DNA of 52,122 bases from an uncultured Collinsella sp. (lineage in GTDB: Bacteria > Actinomycetota > Coriobacteriia > Coriobacteriales > Coriobacteriaceae). Positions 40,300 through 48,609 of this stretch are shown here, piece by piece. The notes beneath the pieces are model-generated. The model worked only from the letters and a program-made list of their open reading frames with translations, had not been told where the DNA came from and searched no databases. Position 1 is the stretch's first letter. Every line of letters begins with the position of its first letter. Made by a program: the position numbers and the translations under genes. The stretch is from positions 1-52,122 of the forward strand of contig UQMV01000013.1 in NCBI GenBank assembly GCA_900542315.1. The letters run 5' to 3'.

Positions 40300-42492
40300 C
40301 TAATTGTTCAGCATGCGGTCGAAGCTTCCCGAGTCGCCATCCCGATAGTCGGCGGTCATCAGAATCTCCTGTGGAATGCGTCCGCCCTCGCGCAGCACGT
40401 TGCGGAACTGCACGCGCGTGACCATGGGCAGATCCTTGATCGTCGCCGCCAGGTTCTGCGGCACACCCTGGTTGGCAGCTGCGGGTTCGCACTCTCCGCC
40501 GGCCTTCACGCGACGCTTGTGCTCGGCAAGCATGGCGCGATACATACCGGCATGCAGGCGAATCTCTACCACATTGGCGTTACGGGTCTGCTCGACAATG
40601 CGCGCACCCTCTCGGTCGATGTCGCCCACGTAGTAGACATAGTTAAAGCGATAGCCGATCTCGGCCAGATAATCATCCAGTGCGTGCGAAACGCTCGCCT
40701 TGCAGCCACCGCCAAAGATCACGCCGCCCACCTTGGTGCCAAAAAGCTTGGCGTGCTTGCGGCCGCGCAGGAGCTTGACGATTTCGTCATAGGTGTCTAG
40801 GTTCTCGACCATAATGAACGGCTTGTCGGCGCCCAGCGTAAAGAAACCCGTAAAGTGCACGGGGCGGTTGGGGGCGACCTTAATCGCCTGCATGCTGATA
40901 CCTTTTTCGGTCATACGCCGAATCAGGCGCTCGCCGTGCTTGCCGTCAAAGGCCTTCTCATCGTTAAAAATCTGGTAGGCGCGCTGGCGACGCGAAGCGA
41001 CCGGCGTGTCGGCACCGCGATTCTGCTCAATCCAAGCCTGGATGATCGCAATTTCCTCGGCAATCTTGCGGTTGGACATCTCGTTGTGCTGAGTGCGCTG
41101 CGGAGCCTTTTTGCCGTCCTTGCCCTCGACCTTAACAATTTGAGTCTGCTGCTCCTTAATCTTGGAGAGCGCCATTGGCGTAGGAACGACCTTGAGCAGC
41201 TGCCTGCCCAGGACACGTGCCAGAGCAAACGCCGAAACCTCGCCATGAGCGGGCGGCTCAGGCTGCTGGGCGGCCGCAACGTTTGCAGTCGGTTTGGGCT
41301 GAGCCTGGGATTTGCGCTTGGAATCTGCCTGAGCTTTGCGCTCTTGCTTTGGCGCGGACGAGCTCTTTTGCGAACGTTCGGGCTTGTCCCCCTTCGCCGG
41401 CTGGCGCTTGGGCTGCTCCGCCGGGGCCTCAGCCTTCGCATCCTTGCTTTGCGTCGCTGCCTTCTCGGCCGCAGCCTCGGCATTTGAGCCACGACCGCCG
41501 CGGTGACGACGGCGGCGGGGCTTGCTCGAGGCGCTCTCCCCCGCCTGCTTATCGGCGGACTGTTGAGCTTTGACCTCGGTGCCAGCCGCAGACTGCGACT
41601 CGGAAGGCTGCTGCTCGCGAGCCGCCGGCTCAACGGTTTTCTCGGTTTGCTCGGTCTTCTCGGTCTGAGTGGTCGAAGCCGGCTCGCTCTTCTCCTGACG
41701 CCTTACGGGATACGCGCGACCTGCAAAGCCGCGACCGGGACGACACGAGTCTGAGGCCTTCTTGGCCGGCTTCTCAGAATCGTCCGCAACTTCGGCAGTC
41801 TCTTCGGCCTCGCGCACAACATCCTGCTGCTCGGCCCTAAAATGCGCACCGCGGCGACGCTTGGGTTCCTGAGGCTCAGCGGACTTTTGCTCTTTCACAG
41901 ACTCCTGCGGCTCGGAGACGGGCTCGTTCTCGACAACCTCGGTAACGGCCCCATCCTTTTGAGCGACGGCGCGACGGAAGCGCTCCTGCTGGGCGCGGCG
42001 CTGCGCATCGCGCTTGCCACCCCCGCCAAAACCGCCGCGTCCTGCCTTGGCCGTAAAGGCACGCACGACGTTCTCATCGAGCAACTCATCGGTATCGACA
42101 TGCTCACGCGGAGCAACTTCTTCCACAGCAGGCACGTCAGCGGAATCCTCGACGACAAAATCCTCGACGGACTCGGCAGGCTGCTCCTGGGCATCGCGGA
42201 TCTCGGCATTGATGGTATAGAACGCCGGGCGCCCGTTAATGCCGCTACCCTCGATCTTGGTCACAATATTGGCCGCGATAAGCTCATCGCGCATCGCCTT
42301 GGTGTCACATTCCTTATCGACGGAGCGGAAAATCTGCGCCAGCGCACTCGACTTAATCTTGAGCGCCTTGCGGCAAAGCAGGTCGTAGGCAACCAGCTTG
42401 GCACACTCGGCAGAAAGCGACGTCTGGCTGCTCAGACGTTCAGCCAGGGCATCGACATTATTTTGGTTATCGGAATATACCGTCTTTGCCAC
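40300..42492 (-). CDS. Large protein with winged helix, disordered middle and Toprim-like C-terminus
   Basis: The protein has 730 residues from a GTG at 42492 (AAGGAG 4 bases before); the open frame reaches 42573. Residues 1-95 look like a winged helix (ECAKLVAYDLLCRKALKIKS). Residues about 100-420 are low-complexity, rich in Glu, Lys, Gln and Ala (RRRRHRGGRGSNAEAAAEKA), surely disordered. The last 280 residues are globular, with GVIFGGGCKASVSHALDDYL and YVYYVGDIDREGARIVEQTR. The DID-x-EG reading resembles Toprim/DUF2220 (Wadjet JetD-like) domains. No jetABC genes are next to it. RNA or DNA handling is likely; the exact role is unknown. Confidence 0.7.
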   Translation of the reverse strand: MAKTVYSDNQNNVDALAERLSSQTSLSAECAKLVAYDLLCRKALKIKSSALAQIFRSVDKECDTKAMRDELIAANIVTKIEGSGINGRPAFYTINAEIRDAQEQPAESVEDFVVEDSADVPAVEEVAPREHVDTDELLDENVVRAFTAKAGRGGFGGGGKRDAQRRAQQERFRRAVAQKDGAVTEVVENEPVSEPQESVKEQKSAEPQEPKRRRGAHFRAEQQDVVREAEETAEVADDSEKPAKKASDSCRPGRGFAGRAYPVRRQEKSEPASTTQTEKTEQTEKTVEPAAREQQPSESQSAAGTEVKAQQSADKQAGESASSKPRRRRHRGGRGSNAEAAAEKAATQSKDAKAEAPAEQPKRQPAKGDKPERSQKSSSAPKQERKAQADSKRKSQAQPKPTANVAAAQQPEPPAHGEVSAFALARVLGRQLLKVVPTPMALSKIKEQQTQIVKVEGKDGKKAPQRTQHNEMSNRKIAEEIAIIQAWIEQNRGADTPVASRRQRAYQIFNDEKAFDGKHGERLIRRMTEKGISMQAIKVAPNRPVHFTGFFTLGADKPFIMVENLDTYDEIVKLLRGRKHAKLFGTKVGGVIFGGGCKASVSHALDDYLAEIGYRFNYVYYVGDIDREGARIVEQTRNANVVEIRLHAGMYRAMLAEHKRRVKAGGECEPAAANQGVPQNLAATIKDLPMVTRVQFRNVLREGGRIPQEILMTADYRDGDSGSFDRMLNN

Positions 42493-42601
42493 GGGGCTCC
42501 TTTCATATGCACACATATACGTCCATATGGTACAACGCGCGCCCTTATCCATGCAAAACATCTGCGAGAACACTCGAGCGTCACCCGCTTTTGCATGAAA
42601 A

Positions 42602-42637
42602 AAAGACCGAGCCCGCGAAGTCGCGGACCCGGTCTTT
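42602..42637 (-). terminator. Terminator of cstA
   Basis: AAAGACCGAGCCCGCG (42602-42617) pairs with CGCGGACCCGGTCTTT (42622-42637) with one mismatch. A long T-run follows on the minus strand (plus-strand A at 42598-42604). Confidence 0.9.
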
Positions 42638-42676
42638 CCGAGTCATATAGATGTGACGTTCAACTCGTCAGGTCGG

Positions 42677-44566
42677 CTAAGCCTTGGCGGCCTCGGCGTC
42701 GACGGGAGCCTCGGCAGCAGCAGTGCGGCCATACTCGGCCTTGCCCATCTCGGACCACTCGGGATCCTCGTCAGGCATGGAACCGGCCTCCTTGCCGAAG
42801 AACTCCTTGAGGCAGTTAACGGCAACGATGAGGCCCAGGACCATCAGCAGAACGGCAAAGACAAGCTGCAGGCCCTTGGTGGCGGCGACGGAGACGGCGG
42901 CCGTGGTGGCGGTAGCCGGGATGGTGCCGAAGAAGCCGTAAGCCTGGACAGCGACCATGCAGCCCATGGCGCTCTGGACCAGCGAGGTGAAGGTGCAGCA
43001 GAGCAGGAAGACGACGGGCACGTAGAGCATCCAGCCCTTGCGGCCGGTGCACTTACAGAACACGGCGAGGGTGATCATGGTCATGCCGCCGAGCAGCTGG
43101 TTGGAAGCACCAAAGAGCGGCCAGATGTTGGCATAGCCACCAAAAGCGAGGGCAAGACCGGGAAGCAGGGTAACGACCGTGGCGAACCAGGGGTTGCCGA
43201 GGACCTTCATATAGCCGGCCTTGGACTCGATGGCCAGGGCATCGTTGGTCTGGGCAAAGAACTCGGAGAACGAAGTGCGGGCGATGCGGGCGACGGCGTC
43301 GAGCGAGGTCAGGGCCAGAGCAGAGACGTTCATGGTCATAAAGACGGTAGCGAGCGTGCCGTCAACACCGAAGGCCTGCATACCGCGGGAGATGCCAGCG
43401 GCGAAGATCTGGAACGGGGTGGAAGCGACGCCGGCGTTGAGGGCGCCGGTACCGGCGGTGTTCATGTCGGAGAACATGATGCCGGCGACGATGATGGCAA
43501 GGATGCCGACGAAGGACTCGACGATCATGGCGCCATAACCGACCTTGACGGCGTCCTGCTCCTTCTCGACCTGCTTAGAAGAGGTGCCGGAAGAAACGAG
43601 GCTGTGGAAACCGGAGAGAGCACCGCAAGCGACGGAGACGAACAGGACCGGGAACATCATGCCGGAGGCAGTGGAGAAGCCGGTGAAGACCGGAGCGGTG
43701 ATAGTGGCCTGACCGTTGACGCCCAGGACGACGATGCCGAGGACAGCGCAGACGATCATGACGATCATCATGATGGAAGTGAGGTAGTCACGCGGGGTCT
43801 TGAGCATCTGGATGGGCATAGCGCCAGCGAAGACAAGGTAGACCATGACGACGGCGAACCACTGGAACTTATCCAGGTAGACCGGGAACTGCATACCGAC
43901 GGCGAACATGAGAACCATGAGGACAACGCCGGTGACGAACTCGGCAGCGCCGGTGAGGTTGAACTTCTTCTGGGCCCAACCAAAGGCGATAGCGACGAAG
44001 GTGAACAGGATGGAGATGGTACCAGCGCAGCCGGCGGCATAGGACTTGGTGAAGTCGATGGCACCGGTAGCAGCACCAGAAGCGTCAACGGCCGGGGTGA
44101 ACATGAACGTCTTGCAGACCATGTCGGTGAAGGCGGCGATGACGATGATGCAGAACAGCCAACAGAACAGCAGGAACAGGCGACGGCCGGTCTTGCCGAT
44201 GTACTTCTCGATGAGCTGAGCGAGCGACTTGCCGTTGTTCTTCATCGAAGCGTACAGAGCACCAAAGTCGTGGACGGCACCAAAGAAGATACCGCCGACG
44301 AGGACCCAGAGCACGACGGGCAGCCAGCCAAAGGCCATGGCGACGATCGTACCCGTGACAGGGCCAGCACCGCAGATCGAGCTGAACTGGTGCGAGAACG
44401 CGGTGAAGGCAGAGACGGGCGAGAAGCTCTTGCCGTCCTTCATGCGCTTGGCCGGCGTGAGGGCCTCTTTGTCAACGCCCCACTTGTTGGCCAGCCAGCG
44501 GCCGTAGCCCAGATAGCCGCAGGCGAGCACCGCCGCAGCCACAACCATGAGCAAAACTCCGTTCAT
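42677..44566 (-). CDS. cstA: Carbon starvation protein A, peptide/pyruvate transporter
   Basis: The protein has 629 residues with about 16 membrane segments. The CstA signatures are present: GYGRWLANKWGVD near the N-terminus, SHQFSSICGAGPVTGTIVA, GGIFFGAVHDFGALYASMKN and GFHSLVSSGTSSKQVEKEQD. It imports peptides or pyruvate across the membrane. AGAGGAGG lies before the ATG. Its 240-base leader holds a strong promoter, a micro-ORF, competing stems and an intrinsic terminator only 35 bases before the ATG, so expression is probably set by attenuation. Confidence 0.95.
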   Translation of the reverse strand: MNGVLLMVVAAAVLACGYLGYGRWLANKWGVDKEALTPAKRMKDGKSFSPVSAFTAFSHQFSSICGAGPVTGTIVAMAFGWLPVVLWVLVGGIFFGAVHDFGALYASMKNNGKSLAQLIEKYIGKTGRRLFLLFCWLFCIIVIAAFTDMVCKTFMFTPAVDASGAATGAIDFTKSYAAGCAGTISILFTFVAIAFGWAQKKFNLTGAAEFVTGVVLMVLMFAVGMQFPVYLDKFQWFAVVMVYLVFAGAMPIQMLKTPRDYLTSIMMIVMIVCAVLGIVVLGVNGQATITAPVFTGFSTASGMMFPVLFVSVACGALSGFHSLVSSGTSSKQVEKEQDAVKVGYGAMIVESFVGILAIIVAGIMFSDMNTAGTGALNAGVASTPFQIFAAGISRGMQAFGVDGTLATVFMTMNVSALALTSLDAVARIARTSFSEFFAQTNDALAIESKAGYMKVLGNPWFATVVTLLPGLALAFGGYANIWPLFGASNQLLGGMTMITLAVFCKCTGRKGWMLYVPVVFLLCCTFTSLVQSAMGCMVAVQAYGFFGTIPATATTAAVSVAATKGLQLVFAVLLMVLGLIVAVNCLKEFFGKEAGSMPDEDPEWSEMGKAEYGRTAAAEAPVDAEAAKA

Positions 44567-44601
44567 TACATTTCCTCCTCTAAAAAGAACTACTCAGACA
44601 T

Positions 44602-44640
44602 AAAAAAATGAGGGCCGTCGGTTGCGCTCGACGGCCCTCA
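44602..44640 (-). terminator. Attenuator terminator in the cstA leader
   Basis: TGAGGGCCGTCG (44609-44620) pairs exactly with CGACGGCCCTCA (44629-44640). Seven T follow on the minus strand (44608-44602). It lies between the promoter and the cstA ribosome site, so it must be read through for cstA expression. Confidence 0.85.
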
Positions 44641-44692
44641 TTATCATCAGCCGCCCGTTATCGTACGGGCTAGCTGTATGTGCTAACCCGCA

Positions 44693-44761
44693 TCAGATAA
44701 TTACTACGCTGATAATGTTTAGCTGATGCGTGAACATGTCTAAGAAATCCTCTTCAATCAT
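44693..44761 (-). CDS. Putative leader peptide of cstA
   Basis: A 22-residue frame, ATG 44761 to TGA 44693. It starts MIEEDFLDMFTHQ and ends NIISVVII, so six of the last seven codons are Ile or Val around one Ser. The ribosome site is weak (ACGGAT). Its last codons overlap CTGATGC (44723-44729), which can pair with either GCATCAG (44690-44696) or CATCAGC (44645-44651). Ribosome stalling there could switch the stems before the terminator. It could also be chance; 22 codons is short. Confidence 0.45.
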   Translation of the reverse strand: MIEEDFLDMFTHQLNIISVVII

Positions 44762-44808
44762 GATGCGAACGATCCGTGCGTGTTCACATCCCCCAGTGGT
44801 TGAAAAGG

Positions 44809-44837
44809 AGTATGAAACTTTAGTTACCTAAAGTCAA
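44809..44837 (-). promoter_or_regulatory. cstA promoter with palindromic operator
   Basis: On the minus strand TTGACT (44837-44832), a 17-base spacer and CATACT (44814-44809). The spacer is almost filled by ACTTTAG-TTAC-CTAAAGT (44817-44834), a perfect 7-base inverted repeat likely to be a repressor site. Confidence 0.75.
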
Positions 44838-44973
44838 CGCAAATTTGTAATGAATTTTCAACTTTTTTGGATTTCTCGGTATAAAACGCCACTGACCTCA
44901 GACTTTACCCCACGACAGTTTTTGCATGAGAGATGCCCCTGAGAGCCGCGGGAGCCGGGCGGCGCATATGAAC

Positions 44974-45053
44974 TTTATCGCGAGTTCCGCACGCAAAGAA
45001 GGCCACTTAATGTGGCCTTCGTCTTGCGCAGGACTGTAGAGCAGGAAACCTTA
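44974..45053 (+). repeat. Dispersed GCGAGTTCCGCACG element, copy 3
   Basis: TTTATCGCGAGTTCCGCACG (44974-44993), then apical GAAGGCCAC/GTGGCCTTC (44998-45006/45012-45020) with the same TTAAT loop as copy 1, then TTGCGCAGGACTG and GAGCAGGAAACCTT. Loop and flanking boxes are kept while stem bases differ. It lies near the end of the tsaB-rimI-tsaD gene. Confidence 0.8.
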
Positions 45054-45090
45054 TATCCGGTCCCTCCGGTCGGGGACCGCGCCGTACCAG

Positions 45091-47475
45091 CTACAGCGTC
45101 ATGTTTGGATCGGCGTCGACATCGAACGGCGAGATTTCACCTCGGTCGAATTTACGGCGAGCGACCTCCGCAATCATGGCTGCGTTATCGGTACAGGCAG
45201 ACAAGGGCGGCACCGTTACGCGAATCCCCTGACGTCCAAGCTTCTTGATCATCATCTCGCGCAGATGCGGGTTGGCCGAGACGCCGCCACCGATGCAGTA
45301 TTCCTTGCATCCGGTAGCGTGCAATGCGTTTTTGGCCTTCTTGTACTGCACGTCAAAGACAGCTGCCTCAAACGAAGCTGCCAGATCGGGCAGGTGAATC
45401 GTGCGCCCGGCCTTGGTCTCCTGTTCAATGTAGAGCGTCACAGCGGTTTTAAGGCCCGAAAGCGAGAAGCGATAGTCTCCTCTGCTGTTAAGCGCACGGG
45501 GGAAATCGATCGCCTTGGGGTTGCCCGTCTCGGCCAGCTTGGAAATGATGGGGCCACCGGGATAGCCCAGACCCAATGCCTTGGCTACCTTGTCGAAGGC
45601 CTCGCCCACAGCGTCGTCGAGCGTCTCACCGAGCACCTCGTAGTCGCCCCACGCCTTCACGTGCACGAGCATGGTGTGCCCACCCGAGACAAGCGTGAAG
45701 ATAAACGGCGGTTTGAGGTCGGGTTGCGCCAGCAGGTTGGCAAACAGGTGCCCCTCCAGATGGTTGACGCACACGAGCGGCTTGCCGGCAGCGTAGGCAA
45801 AGCCCTTGGCGAAGGCGACGCCAACCACGAGCGCGCCCACCAAGCCCGGACCCTGTGTCACGCCCACGGCGGCAAGCTCGCTGGGGGCAATGGCTCCATC
45901 CTCAAGACCAAGCGATGCTGCGGCATCCTCGAGCGCCGCATCCACGACACTCACAATCACCTCGACGTGTTTGCGCGAGGCGATCTCGGGCACCACGCCG
46001 CCAAAGCGGGCATGGAAATCAATCTGCGTCGACACCTGGTTGGCCAGCATATTGCCATCCGCATCGATAATCGCCACGGCCGTCTCGTCGCAGGAACTCT
46101 CGATAGCGAGCACTAGGCGGCGGCGCTCAATTTCGGCACGCTCCCCCTCGGAGCGCCCAGGAGCAGGCAGCGGCCATACGCGCTGCTCTGCCGCCGTCGG
46201 CTCGGGCGAAGCATTGTCGACCGGAAGCACCAGGGGCAGCGGAGCCGTCATGACGATGGCATCCTTGCCGGCACCATAGTAGCCGCGGCGCCGTCCTGCC
46301 TCGGTAAAGCCCAGAGCGTTATAAAGCGCGATCGCTCCCTCGTTGCCGTCCTCGACCTCGAGCGAAGCCGTGGTGCAGCCGAGCATCTGGGCATCATAGC
46401 TCACATGCGACAGCAGCTTGCGGGCAATGCCCTCACGGCGATGTGCCGGGTCGACGGCGACATCCAGAATCTGCACATCATCGTCCACGACCATACCGCC
46501 GGCAAGGCCCAGTAGCTTGCCGTCGTCGTGTGCCACCCACCAACTACGCGGCGCAGCGACGTCCTCGCCCAGTTCGGACAGGAACATGCCCGGCGTCCAC
46601 GCCTCGTGTCCGGCACCTTCAAAGCAGGCAGCCTCCAGCGCGCTCGCGCCCTCGGCATCCGCCGCGCCCATGGGACGGAACTGCAGATGACGACCGGCGA
46701 GCTCATCGGCAACGCCCGTAATTTCGCTCTGCGCACTCTCGGCAAGACCAAGACGCTTGCGCTCGTTTTCCTCGGCATCCGAAAGGCGCGTGTAAATCGG
46801 CAGGACGCGAGCCGGATCGCCGTCACCCGCAGCGTGCGCGAGCAGCAAGCCCTCGCCCGAAGGCCACCACAGGTCGCGCTCCACGCAGCGGGCAGTCTCG
46901 TCCTCACCCAGCAGCTTGCCATAGCGCACGAGACCGTCACCGGTCAGCTGAACCTGGTCCCAGTCCGCTGCTTGGCGCCACTCATCGAGCGCCACGGCGG
47001 CCTTGACCACGTGTTCGCGCTCAAATTGACGCTCGGGACCCTCATCGACCAGCATATACAGCGCCGGATATACCTCACCGCGCATAGCGTCGGCCAAGAT
47101 ACCAAGCTTGCCGCGCACGCCAGCCTTCCACGCCGTCCAAGCGCAAGCGTCGAGCGTCGACACGCCCAGCAGCGGAACATTGGCACCACGCGCGAGGCCC
47201 TTGGCAGTGGAGATGCCGATGCGCACACCCGTAAAGGACCCCGGGCCGCGGCCGACCACATAGCAACCAACATCGCTGCGATCCAGACCGGCTTGAGCCA
47301 GCACGCCATCAACGGTATTCACGAGCTCAACGTTGGCGTGACGGCGACACATGTGGTCGCCACTCACGAGCTTCGTCTCGCCCGTCTGCCCATCAATCCA
47401 GCTTGCCGCGCAGGCAAGCATGTCGGTCGAGGTATCGAGCGCCACCACCAGCGCGTTGTCGTTATGCAAGCTCAT
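45091..47475 (-). CDS. tsaD: TsaB-RimI-TsaD triple fusion (tRNA t6A synthesis plus N-acetyltransferase)
   Basis: The protein has 794 residues. Residues 1-235 are TsaB (VALDTSTDMLACA, GRGPGSFTGVRIGISTAKGL). Residues about 262-412 are a RimI GNAT acetyltransferase (DVAVDPAHRREGIARKLL, YNALGFTEAGRRRGYY). Residues about 455-794 are TsaD (AIESSCDETAVAI, the metal-site HLEGH near 570, VSGGHTML, GGVSANPHLRE). TsaB and TsaD with TsaE and TsaC make threonylcarbamoyl-adenosine 37 of ANN-decoding tRNAs; RimI acetylates ribosomal S18. The start overlaps tsaE by 14 bases. The fusion fixes the TsaB:TsaD ratio at 1:1. Confidence 0.95.
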   Translation of the reverse strand: MSLHNDNALVVALDTSTDMLACAASWIDGQTGETKLVSGDHMCRRHANVELVNTVDGVLAQAGLDRSDVGCYVVGRGPGSFTGVRIGISTAKGLARGANVPLLGVSTLDACAWTAWKAGVRGKLGILADAMRGEVYPALYMLVDEGPERQFEREHVVKAAVALDEWRQAADWDQVQLTGDGLVRYGKLLGEDETARCVERDLWWPSGEGLLLAHAAGDGDPARVLPIYTRLSDAEENERKRLGLAESAQSEITGVADELAGRHLQFRPMGAADAEGASALEAACFEGAGHEAWTPGMFLSELGEDVAAPRSWWVAHDDGKLLGLAGGMVVDDDVQILDVAVDPAHRREGIARKLLSHVSYDAQMLGCTTASLEVEDGNEGAIALYNALGFTEAGRRRGYYGAGKDAIVMTAPLPLVLPVDNASPEPTAAEQRVWPLPAPGRSEGERAEIERRRLVLAIESSCDETAVAIIDADGNMLANQVSTQIDFHARFGGVVPEIASRKHVEVIVSVVDAALEDAAASLGLEDGAIAPSELAAVGVTQGPGLVGALVVGVAFAKGFAYAAGKPLVCVNHLEGHLFANLLAQPDLKPPFIFTLVSGGHTMLVHVKAWGDYEVLGETLDDAVGEAFDKVAKALGLGYPGGPIISKLAETGNPKAIDFPRALNSRGDYRFSLSGLKTAVTLYIEQETKAGRTIHLPDLAASFEAAVFDVQYKKAKNALHATGCKEYCIGGGVSANPHLREMMIKKLGRQGIRVTVPPLSACTDNAAMIAEVARRKFDRGEISPFDVDADPNMTL

Positions 47476-47968
47476 CTTGTACAGCCTTATCAATCAAATG
47501 GGAAAGCTCCATTGCGCGGTCACCGTGCGCCTCAAGCGTTATCGTTCGCACATCGCTGTCGCCCTCATCACGCTTGAGCGTCACCGAAAGGTACTCATCC
47601 GTCAGCTCGTCCTGAAATTGTTCGCCCCATTCCAGCAGGCAAGCACCCTCATAGCCCAGCACATCGAAAATGCCCGTATCCTCGAGCTCGTAGGCATGCT
47701 CCAGGCGGTATAGATCAAAGTGAAACAGCGGAATACGACCTTGATCGTGAACGGCCATGAGCGCAAACGTAGGACTCGTAACCATATGCCCATCGCCCAG
47801 CCCGCGCGAGACGCCCTTGGTAAAGTGAGTTTTGCCCACTCCCAGGCCACCGGTCAGGATGAGCACATCGCCGTCCTCAAGGCACGGTGCAATTAGCTCG
47901 CCAAAGTACTCCGTATCGGCAGCGCAAGTCGTTTTGTAAGTACCTACCCCCAGGCGCTCCAGGGACAT
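47462..47968 (-). CDS. tsaE: tRNA t6A synthesis ATPase TsaE
   Basis: The protein has 168 residues. Walker A is TGGLGVGKTHFTKG; then SPTFALMAVHD, FHFDLYRLEHAYELEDTGIFD and LLEWGEQF are TsaE marks. It drives turnover of the TsaB-TsaD complex. It overlaps the fusion gene by 14 bases, consistent with fixed stoichiometry. The last 30 residues are longer than the minimal family form. Confidence 0.95.
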   Translation of the reverse strand: MSLERLGVGTYKTTCAADTEYFGELIAPCLEDGDVLILTGGLGVGKTHFTKGVSRGLGDGHMVTSPTFALMAVHDQGRIPLFHFDLYRLEHAYELEDTGIFDVLGYEGACLLEWGEQFQDELTDEYLSVTLKRDEGDSDVRTITLEAHGDRAMELSHLIDKAVQDELA

Positions 47969-47980
47969 ATATGCTCCTTA

Positions 47981-48601
47981 TTATTCCGAGGCGTCCTCTG
48001 GTGCGGGATGTCGCTCCAGATAATCGCCCAGCATCTTAAAGTCTTCCTCCAGCAGCTCCTGCCACGCCGGATTGCGCAGCGCTGCTGCCGGATGAAAAGT
48101 GGGCATTACTACAAAATGCCCCATCTGGTGGAACCTGCCGCGCAGCTTAGTAATGCCAATCTCGGTCTTAAGCACAAAGTGCGTCGCGGGGTTGCCGAGC
48201 GTCACGATAATATCAGGCCAGATGCTTCGAATCTGCTCACGCAAAAACGGCGAGCAAGCCAGCACTTCCTCGGGACGCGGATTGCGGTTTCCCGGCGGGC
48301 GGCACTTAAGCACGTTGGCAATGTAGACATCTTCGCGTTTGAGCCCCGCCAGCGACAAAATGCCGTTGAGGTCCTCGCCTGCCGCCCCCACAAAGGGCTC
48401 GCCCTGCAAATCCTCATTGCGGCCCGGCGCCTCACCAATAAACATCACGCGAGCGCGGGGGTTTCCCACGCCAAACACGATATTGTGACGCGACTGGTAG
48501 AGCTGGCAGAGGTGACAATCGCCCAGAACGGCCTCAATTTCCTCGAGTGCGACCTCACGTGGTGCCTGATGGGTATGGCCGGGGATGTGCATGACGCCCA
48601 T
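47981..48601 (-). CDS. Uracil-DNA glycosylase, family 4 (Fe-S)
   Basis: The protein has 206 residues. It excises uracil from DNA. Family-4 motifs are GEAPGRNEDLQGEPFVGAAG and PTFHPAAALRNP. Four Cys for a 4Fe-4S cluster are CHLC near residue 30, NVLKCRPPGNRN, and LACSPF. TAGGAG, formed by the end of alr, precedes the ATG, 8 bases from that stop. Confidence 0.94.
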   Translation of the reverse strand: MGVMHIPGHTHQAPREVALEEIEAVLGDCHLCQLYQSRHNIVFGVGNPRARVMFIGEAPGRNEDLQGEPFVGAAGEDLNGILSLAGLKREDVYIANVLKCRPPGNRNPRPEEVLACSPFLREQIRSIWPDIIVTLGNPATHFVLKTEIGITKLRGRFHQMGHFVVMPTFHPAAALRNPAWQELLEEDFKMLGDYLERHPAPEDASE

Positions 48602-48609
48602 AGCGGCTC

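Noticed and set aside
40300..42492. Full Wadjet (JetABCD) defence system
   Set aside because: Only a JetD-like Toprim domain is present; neighbours are an unrelated ATPase and cstA, with no SMC-type gene.
44641..44800. T-box or known metabolite riboswitch in the cstA leader
   Set aside because: I see no T-box sequence or other riboswitch core; a micro-ORF with competing stems explains the region better.
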